Below, piece after piece: positions 15,015 to 26,700 of a stretch of DNA of 37,136 nt; within the stretch, counting starts at the first letter, position 1, and every line of letters starts with the position of its first letter. The translations under genes were made by a program, and so were the position numbers. The notes beneath the pieces are model-generated. The model had not been told where the DNA came from. It ran no database searches and saw only the letters and a program-made list of their open reading frames with translations. This stretch comes from a virus: positions 1-37,136 of the IMG/VR virus record IMGVR_UViG_3300017746_002756. One strand, written 5' to 3'.

Positions 15015-17096
15015 TTAGCCCCCGACTCCCGTGTAGATAATATATTTGACTGTTAAGAACGGGTTCATAACATTAAATGGTGTTCCTAGTTCAGTAATAT
15101 CAAATGTTTCAAATTCTTCTAGTCCTGTGTTACTGTTATACTGAATATTTCTTCTATTTAGAACGCCGCCGGATGAAGTACGTGCCTGACCTGCTTGCGA
15201 TCCTGTTGGAGCATCATACGGAATAGTGTCAGCATCTTGCTGTACTCCACTATCATCTAGTATAACATAGAACTGAGCACCTTTTGGTGATCTTAAATCA
15301 TGTTCGTGTTCTGGTAAGTTTTTAACGTCAATTGCTCTACTTTCAACACCTGATGCTAGTCCAATTGTATCAGCGTTAACATCTGATACTCTGTTAGCAC
15401 TTGTGCCACCTAAGTTGTCAGCACCTAAAGCAAATCTACCTCTAAAGTCAGGTAAACCAAAATTACCTGATGTAACCTGGCTTTGATCTTTAAACTGGAA
15501 TAATATAGCATTGTATAATCCCAAGTAATCTGAAATTTTTACTTCTGCTCCGTCGCATAGTAACCAACCCGCCGGCGTATTAACACCACCAAATGGTACA
15601 ATAGTTCCAACTGGTATAACTGGTACACTACTAACTAGTGCCTGTTGTGAAATCTTAAACACACCTGTGTCATCACCTGAAATTCTGTTAATGATAATTT
15701 CGTCATCATTATTAGGAACTGTTACAGCTTGCTTACCAGCAATGAACGTATTACTAATTGCTGTGTTAAATGTTTTTGTAGTTCCGCCAACTTGCCCATC
15801 AAATGTAATCTGATTTGAACTTACATCACCTGATATCTCAAAAGTAGTTGCTGATGTTAATTTATTAGCATTAGTAGCACCACCTGTAACTGTACCTGTA
15901 ATATTACCAATTAAGTTACCTCTAAATTCAACAGCGTGTACTGCTGACCAACGGAGTGTTGAAGATCCTAAACTATGACTCTGTGTTGCCAATGGAAGGA
16001 TACTTGCTGTTGAACTTTCGCCTGCTACATTTAATTCTGTACCAACAAATAGTTTTTTAGCAATACCTACACCGCCACTAATTTTAACTGCGCCAGTACC
16101 AATACTAGCACTATCTGTTGTACCTTGTATAGTTAAGTTATCACTTGCTTGAATTGATCCTGATACATCAAGCGCCTCTGCTGGACTTAGTGTATTAATA
16201 CCAACTTTTTCAGTTGAGTCAATTCTAATAACATTTTTCTGTACACCTAAATTATTAACTTTAAAGTCAATTGGTGCGCCTGATGTTAAGTTAGTAATAG
16301 CACCTGATGTACCTTGTACGTCAAATGTTACACTAGCAGTTTGTCCTACTTGTATACCTGCGTTATTACTAATAATAAGTTGTTCGTTTGATGTACTTGT
16401 AACATCATTTCTTAAAAATTTACTTGCGTCAACCTTTACTCCGTTAACAATAAGGTTTTCTGCTTTTTCACTTGTTCCTAAAAATTTACTAACACCTGAT
16501 CCGCCAATGTTTAAACTTGATAAGTTTAGTCCTGGTTGTATAATTGTAAATCCTGCGATAGTTGTTTTTGGTTGGAATGTTCTTGTACTATAAATTGATA
16601 CTGGTGATCCTGCGACTTCAACTTGTAGGATAGTATAAAGTACATCATCTTTACCTGTTACTACAACAGGCTTTGCTCCAGTTAATAGTCCGTCACTGTA
16701 TTCTGGTCCAACTAGTGTCCATCCACTACCTGTAAAAATATACAACTGGTTGTTATCTGTATCAGACCAAAGATCACCTTGTAGTGCGTTAGAAACATCT
16801 GGTGCTGTACTTCCTTTTTTAAGTCCACTAGCATTAACCCAACCTGTACCATCGTATAGTTTTAAAGTATCAATGCCTGTTGAACTGTCATACCATAACT
16901 GTCCTTGGACTGGATTTCTTGGCGCCGCTGTATTAGCGAAATTTTCTAGTAAATTTAAAAAACTGTTTGCAATAACTGACCCATAACTAGTAGTGTTACG
17001 TCCAGGAATATCTAGACTTGTTTGCTGATTAATTGTACTATCTTCAATAGAGATAGTGCCTTTATTAGTGTCCGAGTAGTTAATTGTATATGCCAT
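15015..17096 (-). CDS. Short-tail-fibre-like protein with phage tail-collar domain (693 aa)
   Basis: Receptor-binding fibre. It shares the N-terminal domain of the next two genes (GQLWYDSSTGIDTLKLYDGT, GDLWSDTDNNQLYIFTGSGW, LVGP). Its C-terminus is like T4 short tail fibre gp12: a collar domain from about residue 496 (VGTIVPFGG, PAGWLLCDG, NFGLPDFRGRFALGAD), then LPEHEHDL with H597 and H599 where gp12 has zinc-binding histidines. It ends in PFNVMNPFLTVKYIIYTG, the usual gp12-type end. The region between carries head-like inserted sequence that should determine specificity. The ATG shares one base with the preceding stop (TAATG). The role in irreversible host binding is inferred from gp12; the 693-residue size against 527 in T4 gp12 comes from the added N-terminal attachment domain. 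Confidence 0.9.
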   Translation of the reverse strand: MAYTINYSDTNKGTISIEDSTINQQTSLDIPGRNTTSYGSVIANSFLNLLENFANTAAPRNPVQGQLWYDSSTGIDTLKLYDGTGWVNASGLKKGSTAPDVSNALQGDLWSDTDNNQLYIFTGSGWTLVGPEYSDGLLTGAKPVVVTGKDDVLYTILQVEVAGSPVSIYSTRTFQPKTTIAGFTIIQPGLNLSSLNIGGSGVSKFLGTSEKAENLIVNGVKVDASKFLRNDVTSTSNEQLIISNNAGIQVGQTASVTFDVQGTSGAITNLTSGAPIDFKVNNLGVQKNVIRIDSTEKVGINTLSPAEALDVSGSIQASDNLTIQGTTDSASIGTGAVKISGGVGIAKKLFVGTELNVAGESSTASILPLATQSHSLGSSTLRWSAVHAVEFRGNLIGNITGTVTGGATNANKLTSATTFEISGDVSSNQITFDGQVGGTTKTFNTAISNTFIAGKQAVTVPNNDDEIIINRISGDDTGVFKISQQALVSSVPVIPVGTIVPFGGVNTPAGWLLCDGAEVKISDYLGLYNAILFQFKDQSQVTSGNFGLPDFRGRFALGADNLGGTSANRVSDVNADTIGLASGVESRAIDVKNLPEHEHDLRSPKGAQFYVILDDSGVQQDADTIPYDAPTGSQAGQARTSSGGVLNRRNIQYNSNTGLEEFETFDITELGTPFNVMNPFLTVKYIIYTGVGG

Positions 17097-17707
17097 TATT
17101 CACTCAATCCTGATAAACTTTGTACACGCACAGTATAATCAATTTGAATAAGTCTATTCAAACTCTTTTGTACTGGGTGGAAAATTACATGTGTTAACAG
17201 TCTACCTTGTCCTGATGGGCTATAACTTACTAAGCCTAGTTCATCAAATACATATAAACTATCAGCGTTGGTTGCGTTATCAACAGCATCTTGCCCTGTT
17301 GGCTCACCATAGTCAAGTAAGCAACTAACAACAATATCTGTATAATTAGTGCCGCTTACGTGCCTTGATTCAATTTTATTTCTTGCTGGATCTGTGTTAT
17401 TAACACTTCTATCATCAACAACTTTGATAAAAGTTTGGTTATACAAACTAGCATTAGTTCCTGTTGAGTTTGGTGTTAAGTATGTAATAATGCCTGTAGG
17501 ATCAATACTAGTTCCACCATTACCAAATGCCATTTGATACACAAATCCTTCACCTGCGTTAGCTAAACTTTCAGCTAATGAAATACTCATATTCTCATAA
17601 TGAATAGCATTCCGTTTATCAATAAGCACTTCGCCTGATTTAGGGTCAGTTATCTTAATATGTCCTTGGAGCATTACTCCGTTTTGTTCTTTAATAGTGT
17701 CTATCAT
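17096..17707 (-). CDS. Conserved virion or baseplate-associated protein (203 aa)
   Basis: Probably structural. The N-terminus has GHIKITDPKSGEVLIDKRNA, HYENMSISLAESLAN and YQMAFGNGGTSIDPTGII, a pattern I recall in marine T4-like phages between the large tail protein and fibre genes. The rest is beta-rich, with FDELGLVSYSPSGQGRLLTHVIFHP near the end. In T4 this genome position is held by gp9-gp12 baseplate pins and fibre sockets, so it may connect fibres to the baseplate (inference). I see no sequence match to gp9, gp10 or gp11. The ATG at 17707 has AGGA about nine bases upstream, and the 21-base gap before it holds an AATAAATA box (17726-17733). Confidence 0.72.
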   Translation of the reverse strand: MIDTIKEQNGVMLQGHIKITDPKSGEVLIDKRNAIHYENMSISLAESLANAGEGFVYQMAFGNGGTSIDPTGIITYLTPNSTGTNASLYNQTFIKVVDDRSVNNTDPARNKIESRHVSGTNYTDIVVSCLLDYGEPTGQDAVDNATNADSLYVFDELGLVSYSPSGQGRLLTHVIFHPVQKSLNRLIQIDYTVRVQSLSGLSE

Positions 17708-17725
17708 AATTTTTTTCCTACACTG

Positions 17726-17733
17726 TATTTATT
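17726..17733 (-). promoter_or_regulatory. Late-promoter-like box AATAAATA before the 203-aa gene
   Basis: Minus strand AATAAATA, one base off the T4 late consensus. It ends 18 bases before the ATG at 17707, leaving room for a short leader with AGGA. The giant protein's TAA stop (17729-17731) falls within the box. Moderate support because the region is AT-rich. Confidence 0.4.
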
Positions 17734-20700
17734 TGGGTAGCTCCACCTTTTCTGCCTTAAAGAAACGTGCAACCAAAGTTTCTGCGTCATTCAATGATTC
17801 TCCAGTATTTGACCATAGTGTTCCTGTTCTACGCACTATTTGTATCTTAACTCCGTCTCCGGGTTTATTTAACAAAGTTACAAATGGTGTTCTTCCATCT
17901 ACGGAGAACTCTGCTGGTGAAGTAACATCAGCTTCTGGGGAATCTTGGTCTATTGTTGCGTCAAATACTTGTATAGCATTTTTACGCAATCTCTTGCCAC
18001 CTACAAATATTTCAAATTCATTAACACTATTTGGAGTAAATCCTAACTCAAATACTTGTGTTGAGTTATCTCCCTCTAATTCATCTATAGTAGTGTTATC
18101 TCTGTATGGTGCTGTTTGTGTACTATCAGCATTATATATGTCACTTCCTGCTAGATGTAGTGCTTTTGCTCCTGTTCCTAGCGTGCCTCTTTGAATTTGA
18201 CGTAATACGTTGCCTTGCTTAATTAGATATTCAATACGTTCGCCGTTTACAAATATAATACCTGGTATAGCACTATCTTTGTCTGGTGCGCTTAGTGTAC
18301 TAGCATCTTCTAATACAATTTGTTTGTCTGTTACACTTAAATCGATTGCTAATTTAAGAGGTGCTTTGTCGCCTAAACGTTTGTAAATATTTCTATTCAA
18401 TATATCTTTGAACTGACTAAATCCGAACTTTGGACTAATTGGTCCTAAAGCACTAAATTGTATAAGTTCAATTACACTATTATCTGCGAAATTAGTCTTA
18501 TATCTTAGATAATTTCTGTCATCAGTTAAAGTGTAGTCTATACTAGGTGTTTGTAATACACCATCAATTGTTAACCACACATACTGAGCATCAATTGCTG
18601 TATTTCTTAGTTTTACTAATCCGCCTTGTAAACGTTTAAATTCTTTAAAGTCTTCACTGTTTGTATTAAGTACAGTTCTTGAAACAACATCATAATTGAT
18701 TCTTTCAAAATCCATGCTATCATGTTTATTAAATGTATACACAGTAAATTTTTCGCCTTCTGCTGGCGCTGTTGCTAATTGTATTGTGCTACCACTATCT
18801 ACCCAAACATCTTGACTATTAATACTTTGTACACTACCAAATGCGTAATCTCCGTCAGTACGTAAATAAACTTCTAATATATCGCCTTCATTACCAATAC
18901 CTGGCTCAAGTTTGATACTACTATTAGATGGACGTATATTATACTGAACAGCAATATCTAATTCTTTTCCGTTTAGTAATACTAATATATCACTTGCGTC
19001 GAAAGATCCAACTGGTGTTTGCCAAATTTTAACATAATATTCTCTTGCCGCAGTAACATTAAACTGTTGGTTATATCCTGGATTTAAAATCTTATTACCT
19101 TTTTTAACAATTACATTATGACTGTTTGGTTTTGAACTGTATGGAGTTTTTGCTAAATCAAATAATCTTGTACTTCCATCACCTGTAAACTCGGTAGTTT
19201 CAATTCTACTGAAACTATCAGTTTTACTATAGATAGCATAACTAATTACACTATTATCTCTTGGTGCTGAACCAAATTCTAATGTTGCTTTAGGATCAGC
19301 ATCGTCAGTACTATCATCATTTGGACTTGCTACTAGTACACTTTCAACTTCGACGCCGTCAACTGTTGCGATATAATCTAAGTCTTCAGTATATCTTGCT
19401 TTAGTAACATATTGTATAGTTGATCCATCAGCTATAATTTGTGCTTGCTCAAGAATGTTTTCGCCGTTGCCACTAATACTAACAATGTTTACTTCTGTAC
19501 CTAACGCTGGCACACTAGCAAGGGTTACTATTTTATTTCTATAATCTACTGTATATTGTGACTGTGCTTGTATAATATTATTAACTGTAACAATAAGTCC
19601 ATCTTTGTTTTGTGGTTGTATACCAAACGCAAATTTTGCTTCTGTGCCATCAGATCTGTAAGAGTTACTAGATAATGTGCTACCGCCTTCTGTAGGTCTG
19701 TGGTAAACTTTAATATCTACTGAATCTAATACTTGTCCAGGAACTTGTTCTTCAGGTCCTTTACTTGTTGTAGGTGTAACAAAACCATCGCCATCAATAA
19801 TAATTTCTTCTGGGTTAATACCTTTTGCTGTTCCAAATGCTAAATCGCCACCTTGTAATAATGTATCATAAGATGTAGGATCCGGAATAACTGATCCGTC
19901 TGATGATTTCTTACGTACAACAACCACATCGCCACTAACAAATCTTTGTACATCCATTGTTATAGTAACTGTGCTTGTAGTTCCGTCACCTGTTAATGAC
20001 TGTAATACAGCATTATCATTAGTTTGGCTTTCTGTTCCAAAGTTTGGATCATCAAGTCTTACACCGTTTAGATAAATGTTATACTCTACACCATTTTCTA
20101 ATGGTGTAGTAAGTTGGAATACTTCCGTACTTCCATCTAACTGAAATATTTCATCTTCAAATGTAGTATCAAATGTATCGTATGTAGTTGTAAACCAAGC
20201 ATCTGAATCCCAACCTGTGCCAGATCCAAAATCAAAACTAGTAACTTCAACTCCGCCGTAGTCAATGCCGTCTAATAATTGTCCTAGATCGTTTCCGTAT
20301 TGACCTGTAGTTGGATCATAATATAGATTAATTCTATCCTGTGCTTGTAACAAGTCAGGTGACTTATTATATTTTACAGATATAGTTTGACCAAGTTTTA
20401 ATGACGTTGTAAAATTAACTCTTCCAAAGTTACGTGTAAATCCTTTTGTATCATCTTTAACATTTTCAAAAGAATATTCACTTTTTAACAATTCTAATCC
20501 ATCTAGTGTAACAGTAATATTAGTTGACTTTAACTGCATTGGCCATTTTAAATCTAATTGTAACTGATCTAAACTACTAGTAAATGTTTCTGTTTCAACA
20601 AGTGTTTGAAATAAGTAGGCTCCTGTAACTCTGTCAAACTTAACTCTAATATTTGAAGATTTTGCTTTACCGTTTCCAAAAATAGCACTTAGTCTAGCAG

Positions 20701-23700
20701 GAGAGCCACCTTCTTCAATTGAACCTATTATTGTTATTGTTGGATTAGATAAGTAACCTGATCCTGCGTTAATAATTTTAACTGAAGTTATTTTTCCGTT
20801 ACCAACAAATGCTTCAGCTTTAGCGCCAGAGCCGCCGCCACCTGTAATCTGTATAATAGGAGCAATGTTGTATCCTGAGCCTGGATCAGCAATAGCAATA
20901 CTTGTAATTTCAAATCCTACATTGTCAGCCCAGTGTTTTTGTGGATATTCTGTAATACGAGAATTGTCTGAAACAATTTCACCATCTACAATTTGTACAC
21001 TTTGCGGTACAATTTTACCTTGTAGCTCACTGTATACCGGTGGTAAATCAAAGTCAGTAATACTGTTGTTTGAAGTTTCTAAATTTTCGTATGAACTTAG
21101 GTACTCTCTAACCTTAGTTTTATACGGTTTCATTTCTTCTACGTATTTTTCATAACTAGGAAGACTGTCATTTTTAAATGTTATTCTTTGATCTAAACTA
21201 CCTACATTGTGTTTTGCTTTTACAAAACTTGTTTTAATTGCCCAGTCTACATTTAGTTGCTCTGTGAAAACATATTTTAGACTTGCGAAGAATAATTGAT
21301 TCCAGTGTACTTGTAACTGATCTATAAAAATATCATTCTTAACAATATTAATAATTTTACGCATTTCTTGTACAGGTTCAGTATCATAGAATATTCTATC
21401 ATAACTTGCGCCGTCAAATGCTATATTGTCACTATTAACATCATACAAGCTATCTAAGAATTCAATAGTTCCGTTCTGTCTACCAATAGTTGAATAGTTT
21501 ATACTATAGTCGCTAGTATCTTCATCGGCAACTTTTTTAAGTAATAACCAGCCGCCTGTACCAACGTTATCAATTTTTACAATATCGCCAATATTATTTT
21601 CTAATCCATATAGTTGATAACTGGCATCAATATTATTATTAATAAATGTAAACTGATTGTAATCTTTAGCGTACCAATCAATATATTTCCAATATAAGTT
21701 TACATCATAACTTTGTGTAAGTGTTCTTTGATACTCTATGCCGTTCCACTGGAATACACTCCACTTACCATTAATATTTTCATCGTTTTTAACAAGTACA
21801 GCAAATTTTCTTACAGTAATACGTGCATTACTACTGTATCCTTTACCAGGATTAATAATTTCTACTGAACTAATTCTGCCTCTAGTGTCTAAACTTACGT
21901 TAAGCTCGGCACCTGTTCCTTGAGTATCTGTAATTGCGTAGGTTGGTGGATTAATATATCCTTCACCTGGATCTGTAATTAGCACATTAATAATAACACC
22001 ATTTTCGATTTCTAATGTTAGTGTAGCAGGCTTAACACGAGCAATACTTACAAATCTCATTTCAGCAAATGTGTCTGCTGTTGTATCAAAAATACCTGTT
22101 GCTACTGTTGGTAGCGGATCAAACTCAGTCAACTTTGTTAAATCAAAATCGTCTACAATTAAATTATCTTTTAAAACACCATTAACTCTTTCAACAAACT
22201 GTTTACGTGCTTCTGTCTTATTTATAAACCAACTTTGTCTTGGCTGATTTAGAGAACCGTATTTTTGGTTAGTTGGAAGGTTAATATCCGGAACAGGACG
22301 TTCGTTTGTGTCAAAGCCAACTAAACTATCAAACCATTTTTGTTCAATTACTCTATTTGGAATACTTGTTTCCAATCCATCAGTTATAATTTGATATTGA
22401 TTGTGTGTATTCTGTTCTTGGTTATCAATAGTCCACCAATTGAAACTTATTGCTACGTCTTTGTCTTGTATAAGGCTTTCACAGTTGAATAACGCAAAAC
22501 GCTGATTGCTTAACATAGCAACAAATCTATATCCAATCGAAGCTGGATCTGAAATATATGTAGCAACATCGAATCCAGTAACACTTCTATTTTCTACTGA
22601 CGGAAGTGTACGCTTGTTCTTAACCCAATAGTAATAAAAATTAGCAAATGTACCCGAAGCACTATTGTATTTTCTACGTTTAGAATAAACACTATCTCCG
22701 TATTTTGTTGTACCACTTATCCCATCAACAAGTCCTGATTCAGATCCTTGTTGTGCGTCCCATTCGCTTGGTAGCAATGTTGACTCTACCCATTCGTAAA
22801 TATCAACTGTTGTACCTTGGAATAGTTTATTAAAATTATTAGTACCTTCTGTAATGTCGCCTTGATGATGATTAATAAATCTAGCACTATCAATATCCCA
22901 CCATAACTTACCAATCCAAGTATCACTTGTGTAGTCTAAATCATGTGTTTGTATATTAGCATCTGTACTTACATTGTATCTACAAGGGTCATAACTGGTT
23001 TTAAAACTAATCTCTTGTTCTGCTGGTCCAGCAATTTTTCCTTGTATAGGATCAATGTAATCAATATATGATACTAAAGTATTATCTACAGTATTATAAA
23101 GGAATACACCTTTGAATTTTTCTGTGTCAGCTGGAATTACAGGACTTCTAGCAATATCCCAGGCTTTAGAATTTAATGGTTTTCTGTATTCAGCAACAAC
23201 TCCTCTATCTTGTACTCCATTAGTGATAGTGGTTTGCTTAGGCAATCCAACATATACATGGTTATTTTTAACTTTTAAAATACTACCAAAATCTTCAGTG
23301 TCTACGTTATAGCTAAAGTCTTGTCCGTATAATAAACTATCATTAATAGATTCGTATATACTAACTAATCCGCTATTGTTATCCGTAGTTAAGAATTCAG
23401 TATTTCCTCTGTCAAAGGATGTAAAAGTATCAAAAGTTGTTTGAGTTTGTATATCTCCGCCTTTGGCTGTAATAGCAAGAGTAGCACCGTCAAAGTCTAA
23501 CTTACTACCAAATCTAGTATTTGGTGTTGCGTCTTTTGGTCTAATAGTTTGTTTATATACAAAAGTATCTCCGCTCTGTACATATACATACACTGCTCCA
23601 TTTGACCTACTTGTATCGCTATTAAATGAAGCACCAATAGCAATTTTCTTGCCGTCGGCACTAATTGCTATATCTTCTCCAAAATGTTCTGTAAGATCTG

Positions 23701-26700
23701 ATGGTTCAAGTATTTGACTATAAACGTATTGATCTTCAAATTTTCTATATATAACAACCTTAGTATTTGGCACAGCACTATCTTGTGTGTTTAGGTATCT
23801 AGCAGTGGTAATTAATACACTACCATCAGTGCTTACATCAAATGATTCGCCTACTTCTTCTAAGTATAACTGATCAACTGTACTTTCAGTAATACTAAAG
23901 TTAGTATCATTTGGTACATAACCTAGTAAGTCAATTCCACTATTAACCTGCTCCCATAATAAAGGATTAAACACTCCTGGAACAATATTACTTTTTGATT
24001 CATACACTGCTTCGCCGAATTTAACATATTCACCCTGTACATATGACGCTGATGATCTATGTAATCCTCTATATAACGGTTCGCTACCAATAGTCCAATT
24101 TTCTGTTGGTGTTTTATCAACGAAGAATATCTTACCATTGTTTACTTCAGTGCCATCACCTTTAGCATGAATATATAATCTGTAGTTTTCTCCTGTTTGA
24201 GAAAATTTAAGTTGATTACCTAGTCTGCGATTGTTTTCACTCTTTGGTAAAGTATAGTAACTTAATAATTGGTATGTTAATCCTTTTTTCTCGTATACAG
24301 CAAACGCTCCTTCGTTAGTAAATCCGCTTTCTGTACCTTCAGGTGATAATGGAAGATTATAAGTTCTTGTCCAATCTAAATTTAAAGCACTTGGAGGAGT
24401 AGCTAATTCAAAAATTCCGCTAACTGTAGCACTTTGATATAAGAAATATTCTAATGCTTGTAATGTATTAGTAGTTGGAATAGAAATATTTGTTTGCTTG
24501 TCAATAACTATTAACGGTCCTGAAATACTATTTTCATGATGTACTGCGTTAATTGGACCAATTGTTCTTAGTGTACTATCATTTTCAACAAATGTAGCAT
24601 TAGAGTTAACTCCATAATCACTACCTACTGACATTGTTCCAGTTTTATTCTTAAAGAATATTCTTACAACACCAAAATCTCTTTTAATATATACAATTTC
24701 TGCTGACTCACCTGAGGCGCTATCAGTAATTGTGTTACCTACTAATGGAATAAAAGGATCACCTTGTAGATTAAAGTTTGTTAATCTTACATCCATAAAT
24801 CCGTTCCATATATCAGCAACAGTGTGTTCAGTATCGTTAATATATGTAAAGTCTAAATTAATAGCACTTGGATTTTGTACAATCCCGTTTACTGTTATAT
24901 TATTAAGCCAGACTCTAAGTTTATCACCAACTGTAGTGTTTGCTCCAGCAACAGCTTCTGATCTTATAAACCATTTACTATCAATTCTGTCAATTAGTGT
25001 TGATCCTTCAGTGTGTGATAATGTACCAATCAAAGAAGGTTGTGTTGGTTTACTAATGTCTTGTTGTAATTGTACATCTAAGATATTTGTAAAGTCTGGA
25101 GTTGGTGTTACAAAGTCGTTCTCTACTTTGATAGTTTGAATAACAAGTTGAGGATCTGTTTCTTCTAACTCTGTTGTGTTAAATAAAGAACCTACATCAA
25201 TCTTCCACCAACCGTTATGATATGTATCATCAGTTTTTAATATAACTTGATAATCACCAACTGTAACATTATTTTGTGTAAGCACTCCGGACTCAGTAAA
25301 TGTACCATTAATATCGTTAATGTATACTGCCATTTGGTTGTCGTCGTTTACTTTTCTGTAAACAACTGTAGCTTTTCCTGTATCAGTTTGTACTATACTA
25401 CCAACATCTGGAACACTTAACGAACTTTCAATTTGTAATACTTTTTGTACTTTTGCTGTAATAGTATGTTCACCATTTATAAATGATTCAGTTAATACTG
25501 GATCGCTATTAAATGGATCTCTACCTGAAAGATTGCCTGTAGTATATCTATTCCATTTTAAGAATAATCTATCTCCGGCTTTAGTTCCTTCAAACTGTTC
25601 TTGTTCAGCTCTAATCAAAATATGATCAGTTGCTACATCAGTACCTAGGCCGTAATCACCTCTTGCCATAAACACTGTTTCTGGGTATTCATTAGCAAAG
25701 CTATCATAAGTTCCGTCTAAACTCTGTTGGTTACTTGATGATGCTGGGAATAACTGTATACTATCGCCTTCAATAGTACGTTTAGCTTTCCATAATTGTT
25801 CATCATATAATACAACATCACCGGCAACATAATTTACTAAACTATTATACTCGCCTTTTAGTTTACTTTTTAAATTTCCGGCATTTGGTGATCCAATAGC
25901 AAGATATTTGTTGTCACCGGATATTGCTACACTTGTGCCAAAGCCGCCATTTTGATCATATAAAAATGCTTGTTCGTCAATTTGCTGTAAGTATCCAAAA
26001 TCTGTATTGTCGCTTGGGCGAGCATATATGTATACCGAACCGTTAAGATCTTTAGGCGCACTAATTGCTATAGTATTGTTATTATCACTAATAGCAAAAT
26101 CTGCTCCGAAATCTTTTTGTGTACTGTCTAACAATCCTGCTAATGTATTTTTAATATCTGTCTTTAACTCAAACACTTGCTTATTTTTAAGCACTGTCCA
26201 TTTGCCGCTATCGTCATCATCAATCCAGATAGTATCGTTGTACTGTTTATTATCTGAATCTGTACTAAATTGCTTACTACTTTTAATAATGTCATTAGCT
26301 GTAGCTATATTAGGTAATCTATAATTGGTAAATTGTGTTAGGTATCCGTTAGCAGAATCAATAGCAGTAATACTGTCTGTTGTTTTAAGTGTTAATACAT
26401 TTAAATTAATAGATTCAATTTCATAAAAACCATCAACGTCTGTATCAATATCATGTACACCAATTATATCACCGACAGATGCCTCTGCTATAGTGTCTAA
26501 TGTAATAGTGAAGGAATCTGTATCACTATCTGATATACTTGTAATTTTATTACTACTTTCTACATGCTTATACACTGCCCATGTTGTTTGTGTTTTTGAA
26601 TTTGCTGTCCATACATAACTATTAGCTGGAATTTCTGTTAATGTTTTATCAACAATACTTGAATATGTTAGTAGTTGTACAGTTACATCATTTGGGTTTA

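Noticed and set aside
17697-18194. 165-residue open frame on the plus strand opposite the giant gene's 3' end
   Set aside because: It is antisense to a well-supported gene, has no ribosome site or recognisable domain, and similar shadows occur along the whole giant gene.
22219-22226. Exact TATAAATA on the minus strand inside the giant gene
   Set aside because: It lies deep within a coding region with no gene start nearby. In AT-rich DNA such matches arise by chance.
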